A stretch of 64,000 nt of DNA from NCBI RefSeq assembly GCF_007846095.1, contig NZ_VOEI01000004.1, positions 62,001-126,000 on the forward strand, in the 5' to 3' direction. The position numbers and the translations under genes were made by a program. Positions 53,386 through 61,555 of the stretch are shown in pieces; position 1 is the stretch's first letter, and each line of letters begins with the position of its first letter. Origin of the DNA: Mucilaginibacter achroorhodeus. Lineage in GTDB: Bacteria > Bacteroidota > Bacteroidia > Sphingobacteriales > Sphingobacteriaceae. A model generated the notes under the pieces. That model saw nothing but the letters and a program-made list of their open reading frames with translations. It was not told the origin of the DNA and searched no databases.

Positions 53386-53492
53386 AGTCCGGAAGTCCGC
53401 CAAGTCCGGTTGTTTTAATGTTTATATGTGTTATTAGTTTGTTAGTTCAAATTGTTGTCTTTGGGACTTTCCGACTTTCCGGAATCCCGACT
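53386..53492. repeat. Palindromic repeat between pheA and DAHP synthase genes
   Basis: AGTCCGGAAGTCCGCCAAGTCCGG (given as three AGTCCG words at 8-9 base steps, 53386-53409) is mirrored by GACTTTCCGACTTTCCGG at 53465-53482. The arms enclose about 55 AT-rich bases. It occupies nearly the whole gap. Confidence 0.55.
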
Positions 53493-53498
53493 AAAGAC

Positions 53499-54398
53499 CT
53501 ATGCTCTCTTCTTTACGGTTATGTATCTCTTAACGTTCTTCTCTTTTGGCTTTGGTGTACTATCCTGTTCGTACCGCTGATACTCTCCTAAGATGTTGAA
53601 GTTGTGTGTATACTTAAGGATCTGGCGAATGGCGTTATCAAATTGCTTGCTGTCTTCCCATTCAATATCAACATAAAAGTTATACTCGTTACGTTTGCCT
53701 AAAACCGGCATGCTTTGTATCTTACTCATGTTCACATTTTCCTGGCTAAAAATGTTAAGCACTTTGGCAAGCGCGCCCACCTCATTGTTTACCTGGAAAC
53801 ATAACGAGGCTTTATTTGCAGGGCCTTTACGCTTGTTGTTCTCATGCGTGGTCAATACCAGGAAACGGGTGAAGTTTAGCTTGTTAGACTCAATCCGGCG
53901 CTCTAATACATCCAAGCCATAAAGTTGCGCTGCAAGCGTATTCGCTATAGCAACAGTATCTGTTAGCTGCTCGTCACGGATGCGTTTTGCGCACGCAGCA
54001 GTATCATTACTTTCCACAATCTTCAGGTGCGGATATTCGTCAAAAAAATCGATACACTGACGGATCGCGATAGGGTGGGAGGTGACATATTTCACATCTT
54101 CAAACTTTACACCCGGCAAAGCCATCAGGTGTAGTTGAATGGGTACGTAAACTTCACCAACTACCGGATAGCTGTAGCTCATCATGAGCGAGTAGTTGGG
54201 CAATATGCTGCCGGCAATACTATTTTCTATCGCCATTACCACATAATCAGCCTCCTTATTTTTAAGCGCCTCAAATGTTTGCTTAAAAGAGTTGCATTCT
54301 ATAGCCTCGATGTTTTCGCCAAAATATCTAAAGGCGGCTTCTTCGTGAAAGGAAGCGCGAATACCTTGTATGGCAACTCTTGGTTTATCAGTTTTCAT
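53499..54398 (-). CDS. pheA: Prephenate dehydratase
   Basis: A 299-residue monofunctional enzyme turning prephenate into phenylpyruvate. The catalytic domain (about 7-185) has AIQGIRASFHEEAAFRYFG, IENSIAGSILPNYSLM, VTSHPIAIRQC and the TRF motif NFTRFLVL. A C-terminal ACT domain (about 200-280; LCFQVNNEVGALAKVLNIFSQENVNMSKIQS) should bind phenylalanine for feedback inhibition. It is the first gene of the aromatic operon, directly behind the Phe leader peptide and attenuator, with the ATG 15 bases past the terminator. Confidence 0.96.
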   Translation of the reverse strand: MKTDKPRVAIQGIRASFHEEAAFRYFGENIEAIECNSFKQTFEALKNKEADYVVMAIENSIAGSILPNYSLMMSYSYPVVGEVYVPIQLHLMALPGVKFEDVKYVTSHPIAIRQCIDFFDEYPHLKIVESNDTAACAKRIRDEQLTDTVAIANTLAAQLYGLDVLERRIESNKLNFTRFLVLTTHENNKRKGPANKASLCFQVNNEVGALAKVLNIFSQENVNMSKIQSMPVLGKRNEYNFYVDIEWEDSKQFDNAIRQILKYTHNFNILGEYQRYEQDSTPKPKEKNVKRYITVKKRA

Positions 54399-54412
54399 AA
54401 TGCCCAGTAAGC

Positions 54413-54444
54413 AAAAAGTCCCGGCTTGTTGGGCCGGGACTTTT
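54413..54444 (-). terminator. Attenuator terminator of pheA
   Basis: A 12-bp stem AAAAGTCCCGGC/GCCGGGACTTTT over a 7-base loop followed by T residues on the minus strand. The 3'-arm word GCCGGGACT also occurs at the end of the leader peptide (54485-54477), so the 5' arm has two possible partners. Confidence 0.9.
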
Positions 54445-54474
54445 CAGTTTTTTCTTTTATGTTTTTTGTACATA

Positions 54475-54540
54475 TCAGTCCCGGCTCTTACTGCTAAAGT
54501 AAAAGTAGAAACCCCAGAAATATGCACGTTGTGTGTTCAT
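54475..54540 (-). CDS. Phenylalanine/tyrosine leader peptide (21 aa)
   Basis: A short ORF, ATG to TGA, reading MNTQRAYFWGFYFYFSSKSRD. Four Phe, three Tyr and one Trp codons fall within nine positions. The last codons (AGC CGG GAC TGA) contain GCCGGGACT, identical to the 3' arm of the terminator that follows 30 bases on. This is the architecture of a pheA-type attenuator: stalling at Phe/Tyr codons leaves the copy free as antiterminator, while completion masks it. Its first codons ATGAACA-ACAA resemble those of the Ile/Val leader at 7417. Confidence 0.88.
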   Translation of the reverse strand: MNTQRAYFWGFYFYFSSKSRD

Positions 54541-54676
54541 TGTATTTGTTATGGCGTAAATGTACAAGTAAAAATTGTTTTGTCAATAGATAATTTTATT
54601 TTTTGGAATAAAAATCATCCGAACAAAATTTTATTGGGTAAAACAGCTGCTTTACTTATTCTGATGCTCTTAAATA

Positions 54677-55171
54677 CTATTGCAACACTACATCCACCTC
54701 TGCCGTAAGCTTGCTCTTGGCATTTTGCTTGTCAAAAAAGCGGGCTATTACATGGTATGTTTCGCCAACTTTAAATGGCGGCGACATAGATACTGTGGCA
54801 GTTAGCGTTACTGCACCGTTAGGATCGAGGCCGTTTTTAGCAGCTTCAGACATCACATCAGGCAATGTACCCATTACTTTACCGCTTTTATCTTTAACGG
54901 TTATCTCGCAGCCGGGGTAAGCCTTGCCATCTTTTAAAGTATAGTTGCCAACACCTGTAACAACAATAGAGAAATTGGAATTTAACGGCACTTTATTATT
55001 TTCCATGCGTTTGCCGGTAGCATCAACCAAATATGCATCGTCAGCTTTAAATCCATTATAAGATAAAGATAATCCGGTTTTAATGTCCTTCTTAGTGCCA
55101 ACACTGAACTGGCAGGCAGATAAGAGCAAGATAAAAATACCAAAGCTCGCTAACGATGTGATTTTTTTCAT
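54677..55171 (-). CDS. Putative lipoprotein, unknown function
   Basis: A 164-residue protein with a lipoprotein signal (GIFILLLSACQF, Cys20). The mature part is beta-rich with GVGNYTLKDGKAYPGCEITVKDKSGKVMG and HVIARFFDKQNAKSK, suggesting an immunoglobulin-like sandwich, but no named family is recognised. It lies alone upstream of the aromatic operon leader on the same strand. Confidence 0.75.
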   Translation of the reverse strand: MKKITSLASFGIFILLLSACQFSVGTKKDIKTGLSLSYNGFKADDAYLVDATGKRMENNKVPLNSNFSIVVTGVGNYTLKDGKAYPGCEITVKDKSGKVMGTLPDVMSEAAKNGLDPNGAVTLTATVSMSPPFKVGETYHVIARFFDKQNAKSKLTAEVDVVLQ

Positions 55172-55368
55172 GGTAACATTCAGATTAAAAGTCGTTTAAA
55201 TTTTTACTAACTGTAACTACTCTTTAATCTGATAAATGTTTGCCCTTTAGATAAGAGTTTTATGAATTTTGATTCCCTTTAAGTGAAGCTACAACAGGAT
55301 TTTTGGTAGAGGATATTTTATTTTTATAAAAACCCGAATTTATAACTGTAGCAGGATTTTAAAACTAT

Positions 55369-55376
55369 TATCTTCG
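55369..55376 (+). promoter_or_regulatory. -7-like box ahead of the structured RNA
   Basis: TATCTTCG differs at one position from TAnnTTTG. A start about 6-8 bases downstream would begin the transcript almost exactly at the first paired base of the RNA element at 55386. No good -33 element is seen. Confidence 0.35.
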
Positions 55377-55385
55377 CAAATCAAA

Positions 55386-55498
55386 GGAGTGCCCTAACTC
55401 TGAGTCTCTATTAAGAGTTGGGGATGCCTATTGTCAACTCTTCCCTGAAAAATGGGACTGAGGCGGCGAAGCTTTAAACAGACATCAGCTTGGGTTCC
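55386..55498 (+). ncRNA. Structured RNA at the head of the wzt locus (class unknown)
   Basis: About 113 bases that fold into a closed unit. The ends pair as GGA-n3-CCC (55386-55394) with GGG-n-TCC (55492-55498). Inside, CCCTAACTCT (55392-55401) can pair with AGAGTTGGGG (55414-55423), or AAGAGTTG (55413-55420) can pair with CAACTCTT (55435-55442); the two are mutually exclusive. A third hairpin is TCCC/GGGA at 55442-55457. The TTG start of the ATPase gene lies in the 3' closing strand. It may be a free small RNA (a 6S-like RNA of the Bacteroidota is one possibility) or a cis-acting element; I could not assign a family. Confidence 0.45.
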
Positions 55499-56779
55499 AA
55501 AGCGATCAAGATAGAAAATCTTTCAAAGGCGTATCAGGTAGGCGACTTCAGTAGCGGTACCATTTCCCGTGACCTTGAACGATATTGGGCATTGTTGCGC
55601 GGCAAAGAAGATCCTTTTCTGAAAATAGGAGAGACTAACGACCGTACCCAAGCGGGCGAGAGCGATATTGTGTGGAGCTTAAAGGATATTAACCTTGAAA
55701 TTGAACAAGGTGATGCGGTTGGCATAATAGGAAGAAACGGTGCCGGCAAAAGTACATTGCTAAAAATCCTGAGCAGGGTTACGTCGCCAACAACCGGTAA
55801 TATAAAAGTAAAAGGCCGTATTGCCAGTTTGCTTGAGGTAGGAACAGGATTCCATCCAGAACTTACAGGCCGGGAAAATATCTTTCTCAACGGTGCTATA
55901 CTTGGCATGCGCAAAGCAGAAATTAAACGCAAGTTTGACGAGATTGTCAGCTTCGCCGGGATAGAGCGTTATATTGACACCCCTGTTAAACGATACTCGT
56001 CAGGAATGTATGTAAGGCTTGCATTTGCTGTTGCCGCGCATTTGGAGTCTGAAATACTCATCGTTGACGAAGTGCTGGCTGTAGGTGATGCCGAATTCCA
56101 AAAAAAATGCCTTGGCAAAATGGGAGATGTAAGCAAAGGCGAAGGTAGAACGGTACTTTTTGTTAGTCACAACATGGGGCTTATCAATCAACTTTGCGAT
56201 ACATCGGCCTATTTGAAAAGCGGCCAATTAGTATGCTTTGCAAAAACCAAGTCTGTAATAGATGATTATTTACTTGATAGACAAAATTTTAAAGAAAGGC
56301 TAAGCGTTTTTTTTAATGCCCAAGAGAGTGATGACAATGTTTTTTTGCATGGTTTTGAAATAATACCGCATTACCAAAACCAAAGATCTTTTGACTCGGG
56401 ACGACAAATAGAATTAAAATTTACATTTCATATTAAAAACCCGATTGATGGCCTCAGACTGGGATTTGAGTTAATAAGCCGATCGACAGAACAATGCATT
56501 TTCAGGACCTTTCATGATGATAGCTTGTCAGAAAACCAAGCGTTACAAGAAGGAAAATACAGGATGATTGCTCATATACCCGCGTGCTTCTTAAACGAGG
56601 GTCAATATATCATTACGCCAACAATCGGAATACACAATATTAAATGGTTGTCATTTAGGGATCATCAGCTTTTAATAGAGATAATTAATATGACTGGTAT
56701 AAATCAGCTCTATTCAGATTCCCGACCCGGATACCTTGCGATAAATTTAAAATGGGAGATTGAACATGAAAAAAATTGA
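55490..56779 (+). CDS. Polysaccharide ABC exporter ATPase, Wzt-like
   Basis: A 429-residue protein. The N-terminal ATPase (about 3-250) has Walker A GIIGRNGAGKSTLL, the signature KRYSSGMYVRLAFAVAAH, Walker B LIVDEVLAVGDAEF and the switch His in VLFVSHNMG. The C-terminal part (about 280-425) is a beta-sandwich of the Wzt carbohydrate-binding type, which recognises the chain to be exported. The start is a TTG at 55490, since an in-frame TAA at 55475 leaves no ATG that fits. The usual permease partner (Wzm) is not next to it. It opens the plus-strand glycan locus. Confidence 0.9.
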   Translation: MGSKAIKIENLSKAYQVGDFSSGTISRDLERYWALLRGKEDPFLKIGETNDRTQAGESDIVWSLKDINLEIEQGDAVGIIGRNGAGKSTLLKILSRVTSPTTGNIKVKGRIASLLEVGTGFHPELTGRENIFLNGAILGMRKAEIKRKFDEIVSFAGIERYIDTPVKRYSSGMYVRLAFAVAAHLESEILIVDEVLAVGDAEFQKKCLGKMGDVSKGEGRTVLFVSHNMGLINQLCDTSAYLKSGQLVCFAKTKSVIDDYLLDRQNFKERLSVFFNAQESDDNVFLHGFEIIPHYQNQRSFDSGRQIELKFTFHIKNPIDGLRLGFELISRSTEQCIFRTFHDDSLSENQALQEGKYRMIAHIPACFLNEGQYIITPTIGIHNIKWLSFRDHQLLIEIINMTGINQLYSDSRPGYLAINLKWEIEHEKN

Positions 56780-57677
56780 CGTATACATTGTTCAAAAAGT
56801 AATTAACGTTTTAGACAAATATAATCGAAGAAGAAAAAAAAACGAACTCTCTGCCTGGGACAAAAATGTTCTGAATGCTGATAAATTTGTATATCAATTG
56901 TCTAATTCTTTAAAAATAATTCTTCACAAAGATAGCTTACTTTCAAAACTCATATTTGAGGGATTTGAGCATGATGAAGAACTATTCATTAGTCGCTTCA
57001 TAAAGCAGGGAGATATATTTTTTGATGTTGGTGCAAACATTGGCATGCATACATTATTTGCTGCTCACACTCTAAACGGAACAGGTAAAGTGTATGCATT
57101 TGAGCCCACTCCAGCAACAGTTAAAAGGTTACGCGAAAATGTTGCTTTAAACAAATTGGTGGATTGTGTAAATATAGAGCCTGTAGGGTTATCGAACCAA
57201 GCAGGCGAGCTTAATTTAAATTTAGCTGCTAATGGTTATGATGCGTGGAACTCGTTTGCTAATTTAAAACATATCGAAGTAAAAGACTCAATAATTGTAC
57301 CCGTAGTTACTTTGGATGAATTTATTGAAAGTTATAGTATTGAGATAAGCCATATTTCTCTCATAAAAATTGATGTTGAAGGATGGGAAATAAAGGTATT
57401 TGAAGGTATGCGTCGACTATTTGATAACAATTTATTTAAAGCGACATTTCTTATCGAATTTACTGAAGAAAACATGTTTAGAGCTGGCTACAGTTGTAAA
57501 GAGTTGTATAATTATTTAGTTGATAAAGGGTATAAGTGGTATGAGTTTGACCCTCAGAGCAACAGCATTAAATTTTCTGAACTTAAAGCCTATTACCCAT
57601 ATCAAAATCTTATAGCAACTAAAAACCCTGAAGCTGTTAATGCACGTTTAAAAGAAGCAAAAAAAGATGGGGCATAA
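56766..57677 (+). CDS. FkbM family methyltransferase
   Basis: A 303-residue SAM-dependent methyltransferase. The SAM site is FFDVGANIGMHTLFAAH and VYAFEPTPATVKRLREN; the C-terminal FkbM motif is ISLIKIDVEGWEIKVFEGM. Such enzymes O-methylate sugars in glycan loci. The ATG at 56766 overlaps the end of the ATPase gene by 14 bases; a TTG at 56760 is an alternative. The gene is AT-richer than the housekeeping genes to the left. Confidence 0.88.
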   Translation: MKKIDVYIVQKVINVLDKYNRRRKKNELSAWDKNVLNADKFVYQLSNSLKIILHKDSLLSKLIFEGFEHDEELFISRFIKQGDIFFDVGANIGMHTLFAAHTLNGTGKVYAFEPTPATVKRLRENVALNKLVDCVNIEPVGLSNQAGELNLNLAANGYDAWNSFANLKHIEVKDSIIVPVVTLDEFIESYSIEISHISLIKIDVEGWEIKVFEGMRRLFDNNLFKATFLIEFTEENMFRAGYSCKELYNYLVDKGYKWYEFDPQSNSIKFSELKAYYPYQNLIATKNPEAVNARLKEAKKDGA

Positions 57678-59451
57678 CTACCCTAAAATTTCAATCATCA
57701 CCCCCTCCTTTAATCAAGGCAAATTTCTGGAGGAAACCATACTTTCCGTGATAAACCAGGGTTATCCAAAATTAGAATTTATAATTATTGACGGGGGAAG
57801 CACAGATGCATCTGTGGACATAATAAGAAAATATAATAAATACATAAGCTTTTGGAGGAGTGAAAAAGACAACGGCCAGGCCGAGGCGATAAATAAAGGG
57901 CTGTTGAGAGCTACCGGAGATGTGGTTACGTGGCTGAATTCAGATGACTTATATGAGGACGGAACCTTACTGTTAATTGGGGAAATATTTGCGGAAAATC
58001 CCTCAGTAAATTTCATATTTGGAGACTGCTTGTTTTTCACTGAAAAAAAAAGTTATACAAATCAAATTGATTTAAAAGATTTCGAAGCGAAGCAACTTGG
58101 GCAATTCCCCTATTCCCAACCTTCATGCTTTTTCAGGAAAAAACTAATTGATGACCAAGGCTTGTTAAACGAAAAATTTCATTATTGCCTTGATGTGGAT
58201 CTTTTCATACGCTTTGCACTAAACAGTCAAATGCGTTACATAAAAAAAACGTTATCTCGATTCCGCATGCACGATGACAGCAAAACTATAAATCATTGGA
58301 ATAAATTTTTAGAGGAATGGATTGTAATTTACAGTAAAACGCTAAGGACTTTAAATAATAAATTACTCATAGAATGTGCCATAGATCTCGGTATTTACGA
58401 TAAAGGTACCGACGTTTATAACTCGTATGAAAAGCCTTTTAACATTGATGACCAGTATAAATCTTTTTTATATTTTTTTGAAAGGCAATTTAATAGGGCT
58501 TTTCCGAGGGGTACTTTTTTTATAAGTAAGAAAAAGCTTAATGCTATCAATAAGATATTAGCTAAAATTGATAGTGCAGACATACAAAAAGAACAATTCC
58601 CGATTAAACCTGATAAATATCTACTGGGCATAGATAAAACACTTTTACATCCTGTAAATATGTTAAGGCGAACAATAAAGAAAACAAGCAGTTTTAATGT
58701 GATAAGGGATGCTATATTTAACGTAAAAGCAAAAACAAGTGCAACAGTAAAAGCTCAAATCAAAGCCCCTAAGACAATACCCATAATTATTATCAATTAT
58801 AATCAGTTGCATACGGTTGAGATGCTTATTAATAGCCTTACTATCAGAGGCTATTATAATATTCATATTTTGGACAATAACTCAGACTATGAGCCATTGC
58901 TTGCGTTTTACCGTACTACGAATGCTAATGTGATCAGGCTAAATTATAATTACGGCCATATGGCTTTATGGCGCATTTCAACTGTTAATAAAAAATTTTC
59001 GGAGGGATATTATGCCGTCACTGATGCCGACATTGTTCCTGATGAAAATTGCCCGGATGATTTTATGTCTAAATTTATAGATATATTAGATCAGCATCCC
59101 GGCGTAACTAAAGCTGGCTTCGGTTTGAGAATTGATGATATACCAGAACATTATCAATTGAAACAAAAAGTAATTGACTGGGAAAGGAAATACTGGACCA
59201 CAGAAATATCCCCGGGTCTTTACGACGCCGATATAGATACAACATTCGCGTTATACAGACCATATAATAATCTTATTCATAGGAATTTTTTATCAGGAAT
59301 AAGGACAGCAAGCCCCTATTTGGCAAGGCATTTAAGTTGGTATCAATGTACGGATACTTTAACAAATGAGCAGTTGCACTACATTAAAACAGCAAACATT
59401 TCAAATAGTTGGTCGCTAAAACTTTCAGAGTCTAATTACCAAGATTTTTAA
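57667..59451 (+). CDS. Two-domain glycosyltransferase family 2 protein
   Basis: A 594-residue protein with two GT-A regions. The first (about 5-230) is a complete GT2 domain: ISIITPSFNQGKFLEETILSVINQGYP, IIIDGGSTDAS, and the metal-binding type motif TWLNSDDLYEDG. The second (about 370-560) begins PIIIINYNQLHTVEMLINSL, with ILDNNSDYEPLLAFY and a DAD motif in YAVTDADIVPDE, and is an unusual, shorter transferase. The two may add successive sugars. It overlaps the FkbM gene by 11 bases and ends on the first base of the next gene. Confidence 0.85.
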   Translation: MGHNYPKISIITPSFNQGKFLEETILSVINQGYPKLEFIIIDGGSTDASVDIIRKYNKYISFWRSEKDNGQAEAINKGLLRATGDVVTWLNSDDLYEDGTLLLIGEIFAENPSVNFIFGDCLFFTEKKSYTNQIDLKDFEAKQLGQFPYSQPSCFFRKKLIDDQGLLNEKFHYCLDVDLFIRFALNSQMRYIKKTLSRFRMHDDSKTINHWNKFLEEWIVIYSKTLRTLNNKLLIECAIDLGIYDKGTDVYNSYEKPFNIDDQYKSFLYFFERQFNRAFPRGTFFISKKKLNAINKILAKIDSADIQKEQFPIKPDKYLLGIDKTLLHPVNMLRRTIKKTSSFNVIRDAIFNVKAKTSATVKAQIKAPKTIPIIIINYNQLHTVEMLINSLTIRGYYNIHILDNNSDYEPLLAFYRTTNANVIRLNYNYGHMALWRISTVNKKFSEGYYAVTDADIVPDENCPDDFMSKFIDILDQHPGVTKAGFGLRIDDIPEHYQLKQKVIDWERKYWTTEISPGLYDADIDTTFALYRPYNNLIHRNFLSGIRTASPYLARHLSWYQCTDTLTNEQLHYIKTANISNSWSLKLSESNYQDF

Positions 59452-60401
59452 TGCTCGTTTCTATTATTATACCCAATTACAACCATGCTGCCTTTTTAAC
59501 TCAGCGTATTGAAAGTATACTCAATCAAACATATCAAAATTTCGAGATCATTTTACTTGACGACGCTTCAAAGGATGATAGCGTTGATAATATCGAAAGA
59601 TATAAGGGCCACCCTAAGATAAGTAAGGTATTATTTAATAGCCAGAACAGTGGCTCTACATTTAAACAGTGGCAAAAAGGAATAAGTTTAGCACAGGGTA
59701 AATACATATGGATTGCAGAAAGTGATGATTATGCTGACCCTGAATTTCTAAAAAGGATGTTGCCGCTTTTCGAAAGCAATGAGATGGACATTGGATTGGC
59801 CTATTGTAAATCGCTTCCGGTTGACCAAAACGGTGTAGTGTACGACGAGAGCGATTGGTGGATGAAACGTGTAGACCCGATAAAATGGGAAAAAGATTTT
59901 TTTAACAAAGGTGAAAAGGAAGTTGCCGAATTTTTGTCAGTACAGTGTACCATACCCAACGCAAGCGCTGTCCTATTCGATAAACGTTGCTTTTCTCAAA
60001 TTAAATGGGAAGATGTTGATTACAAAATTTGCGGGGATTGGCATATTTATGTTTCTGTCTTAAAAAAATTTGACATTGCCTATTGTTCTTCGCCGTTGAA
60101 CTATCAGCGTAATCACAATCTAAACGCGAGATCCCGTTTTACTAACAGATTACTTCTGGAACAGATAAAAACTCTATCTCATATTCACAAGAATTTCTCT
60201 GTAACCAAAAGTATAGCTTATAACAAAGCACTTGACGAAAGATTGGCTTTACTTATGGCTGCGGTAAAGAACAATGCCATGTCAAAAAAAACCTTTATCA
60301 GCACAATTCTTTTAATACGGAAATTTGACCATGGTTTTCTTTCGCGTTTTATTAGGGTCTTCTATGGAAAGTTACGCGGAAAAAACTTTAACTTCAGTTA
60401 A
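59451..60401 (+). CDS. Glycosyltransferase family 2
   Basis: A 316-residue GT-A enzyme with VSIIIPNYNHAAFLTQRIESILNQTYQNFEIILLDDASKDDS at the N-terminus and the metal-site motif WIAESDDYADPEFL at about residue 90. The C-terminal helical part is typical of O-antigen GT2 enzymes. Start and stop both overlap the neighbours (TAATG junctions), so the gene is translationally coupled within the locus. Confidence 0.88.
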   Translation: MLVSIIIPNYNHAAFLTQRIESILNQTYQNFEIILLDDASKDDSVDNIERYKGHPKISKVLFNSQNSGSTFKQWQKGISLAQGKYIWIAESDDYADPEFLKRMLPLFESNEMDIGLAYCKSLPVDQNGVVYDESDWWMKRVDPIKWEKDFFNKGEKEVAEFLSVQCTIPNASAVLFDKRCFSQIKWEDVDYKICGDWHIYVSVLKKFDIAYCSSPLNYQRNHNLNARSRFTNRLLLEQIKTLSHIHKNFSVTKSIAYNKALDERLALLMAAVKNNAMSKKTFISTILLIRKFDHGFLSRFIRVFYGKLRGKNFNFS

Positions 60402-61555
60402 TGCATAACATTCTGGTTGTTGGCGCGGGTTTTACCGGATCAGTTATTGCGCGGGAATTGGCAGATAGCGGACATTATAATGTTTTGGTGGTTGATGAAC
60501 GCAATCACATTGCGGGCAATTGTCATACTAAGCGTGATAATGAAACTAACGTTATGGAGCACGTTTATGGCCCTCATATTTTTAACACCAGCAATGAGAA
60601 GGTGTGGCAATATGTAAACAAATTTGATGAGTTTATGCCTTACACTAACAGGGTGAAGGCGGTAACAAGAGCTGGTGTGTTTTCACTACCCATAAATCTG
60701 TTAACAATTAACCAGTTATTCGGTAAAACTTTCAACCCTCGTGAGGCAGAAGAATTTGTAGCACAATTAGGGGATAAAACCATAGCAGAGCCAAGGAATT
60801 TTGAAGAACAGGCCTTAAAAATGCTTGGAAAGAAAATTTATGAAACGTTTTTTCTCGACTATACAATTAAACAATGGGGTTGCCATCCCAGAGAACTTTC
60901 TGCTGATGTTTTAAAAAGGCTGCCCATAAGGTTTAACTACGACGATAACTATTATCATACTCATTATCAGGGAATACCAAGAAACGGCTATACTAATTTG
61001 ATATCAAACATTCTGGATCATCCGGCCATTACCGTTGAATTAAATACGCGTTACGAGCGGGAGTGGAATGGAAAATACCATTACATTTTTTATACAGGCG
61101 CCATTGACGCCTATTTTTCATATGCCGAAGGTAGGCTTGGCTATCGTACCATTTATTTTGAGCGTTTCATTTATAATGGAAGCGATTACCAGGGTAACCC
61201 TGTTATAAACTATTGCGACAAAAATGTGCCTTACACCAGGGTACATGAGCACAAACATTTTACCCCTTGGGAAGATCATGACAAGAGCCTTTTTTTTAAA
61301 GAATTTAGTAAAGAAACCGAAGGTGATGACATTCCTTTTTATCCTAAATCGTTACCTGCCGATAAAGCAATACTTGCCCGTTATAAGCAAAGGGCACAAT
61401 CTGAGTTTAATACAACCTTTGTTGGCAGGTTGGCTACTTACCGCTATCTGGATATGCATCATGTAATTGATGAGGCATTGACCGTGGCTGAAAGCTTTAT
61501 CAACTACAAAAATCCTTTGGCAAGTTTTACTCGTTTCCCGGTTAATAATGGGTAA
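60401..61555 (+). CDS. glf: UDP-galactopyranose mutase
   Basis: A 384-residue flavoenzyme interconverting UDP-galactopyranose and UDP-galactofuranose. The FAD fold is VVGAGFTGSVIARELADSG and VVDERNHIAGNCHT; typical GLF motifs follow: VYGPHIFNTSNEKVW, LPINLLTINQLFG, YTIKQWGCHPRELSADVLKRLPIR and YTGAIDAYF. Its presence shows that the polysaccharide made here contains galactofuranose. It starts on the last base of the GT2 gene and overlaps the next by 8 bases. Confidence 0.96.
   Translation: MHNILVVGAGFTGSVIARELADSGHYNVLVVDERNHIAGNCHTKRDNETNVMEHVYGPHIFNTSNEKVWQYVNKFDEFMPYTNRVKAVTRAGVFSLPINLLTINQLFGKTFNPREAEEFVAQLGDKTIAEPRNFEEQALKMLGKKIYETFFLDYTIKQWGCHPRELSADVLKRLPIRFNYDDNYYHTHYQGIPRNGYTNLISNILDHPAITVELNTRYEREWNGKYHYIFYTGAIDAYFSYAEGRLGYRTIYFERFIYNGSDYQGNPVINYCDKNVPYTRVHEHKHFTPWEDHDKSLFFKEFSKETEGDDIPFYPKSLPADKAILARYKQRAQSEFNTTFVGRLATYRYLDMHHVIDEALTVAESFINYKNPLASFTRFPVNNG

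Noticed and set aside
49434..53492. CRISPR array among the repeats of the aromatic operon
   Set aside because: The repeats are palindromes with 7-10 base steps, no constant direct repeat of 25-40 bases, no unique spacers and no cas genes.
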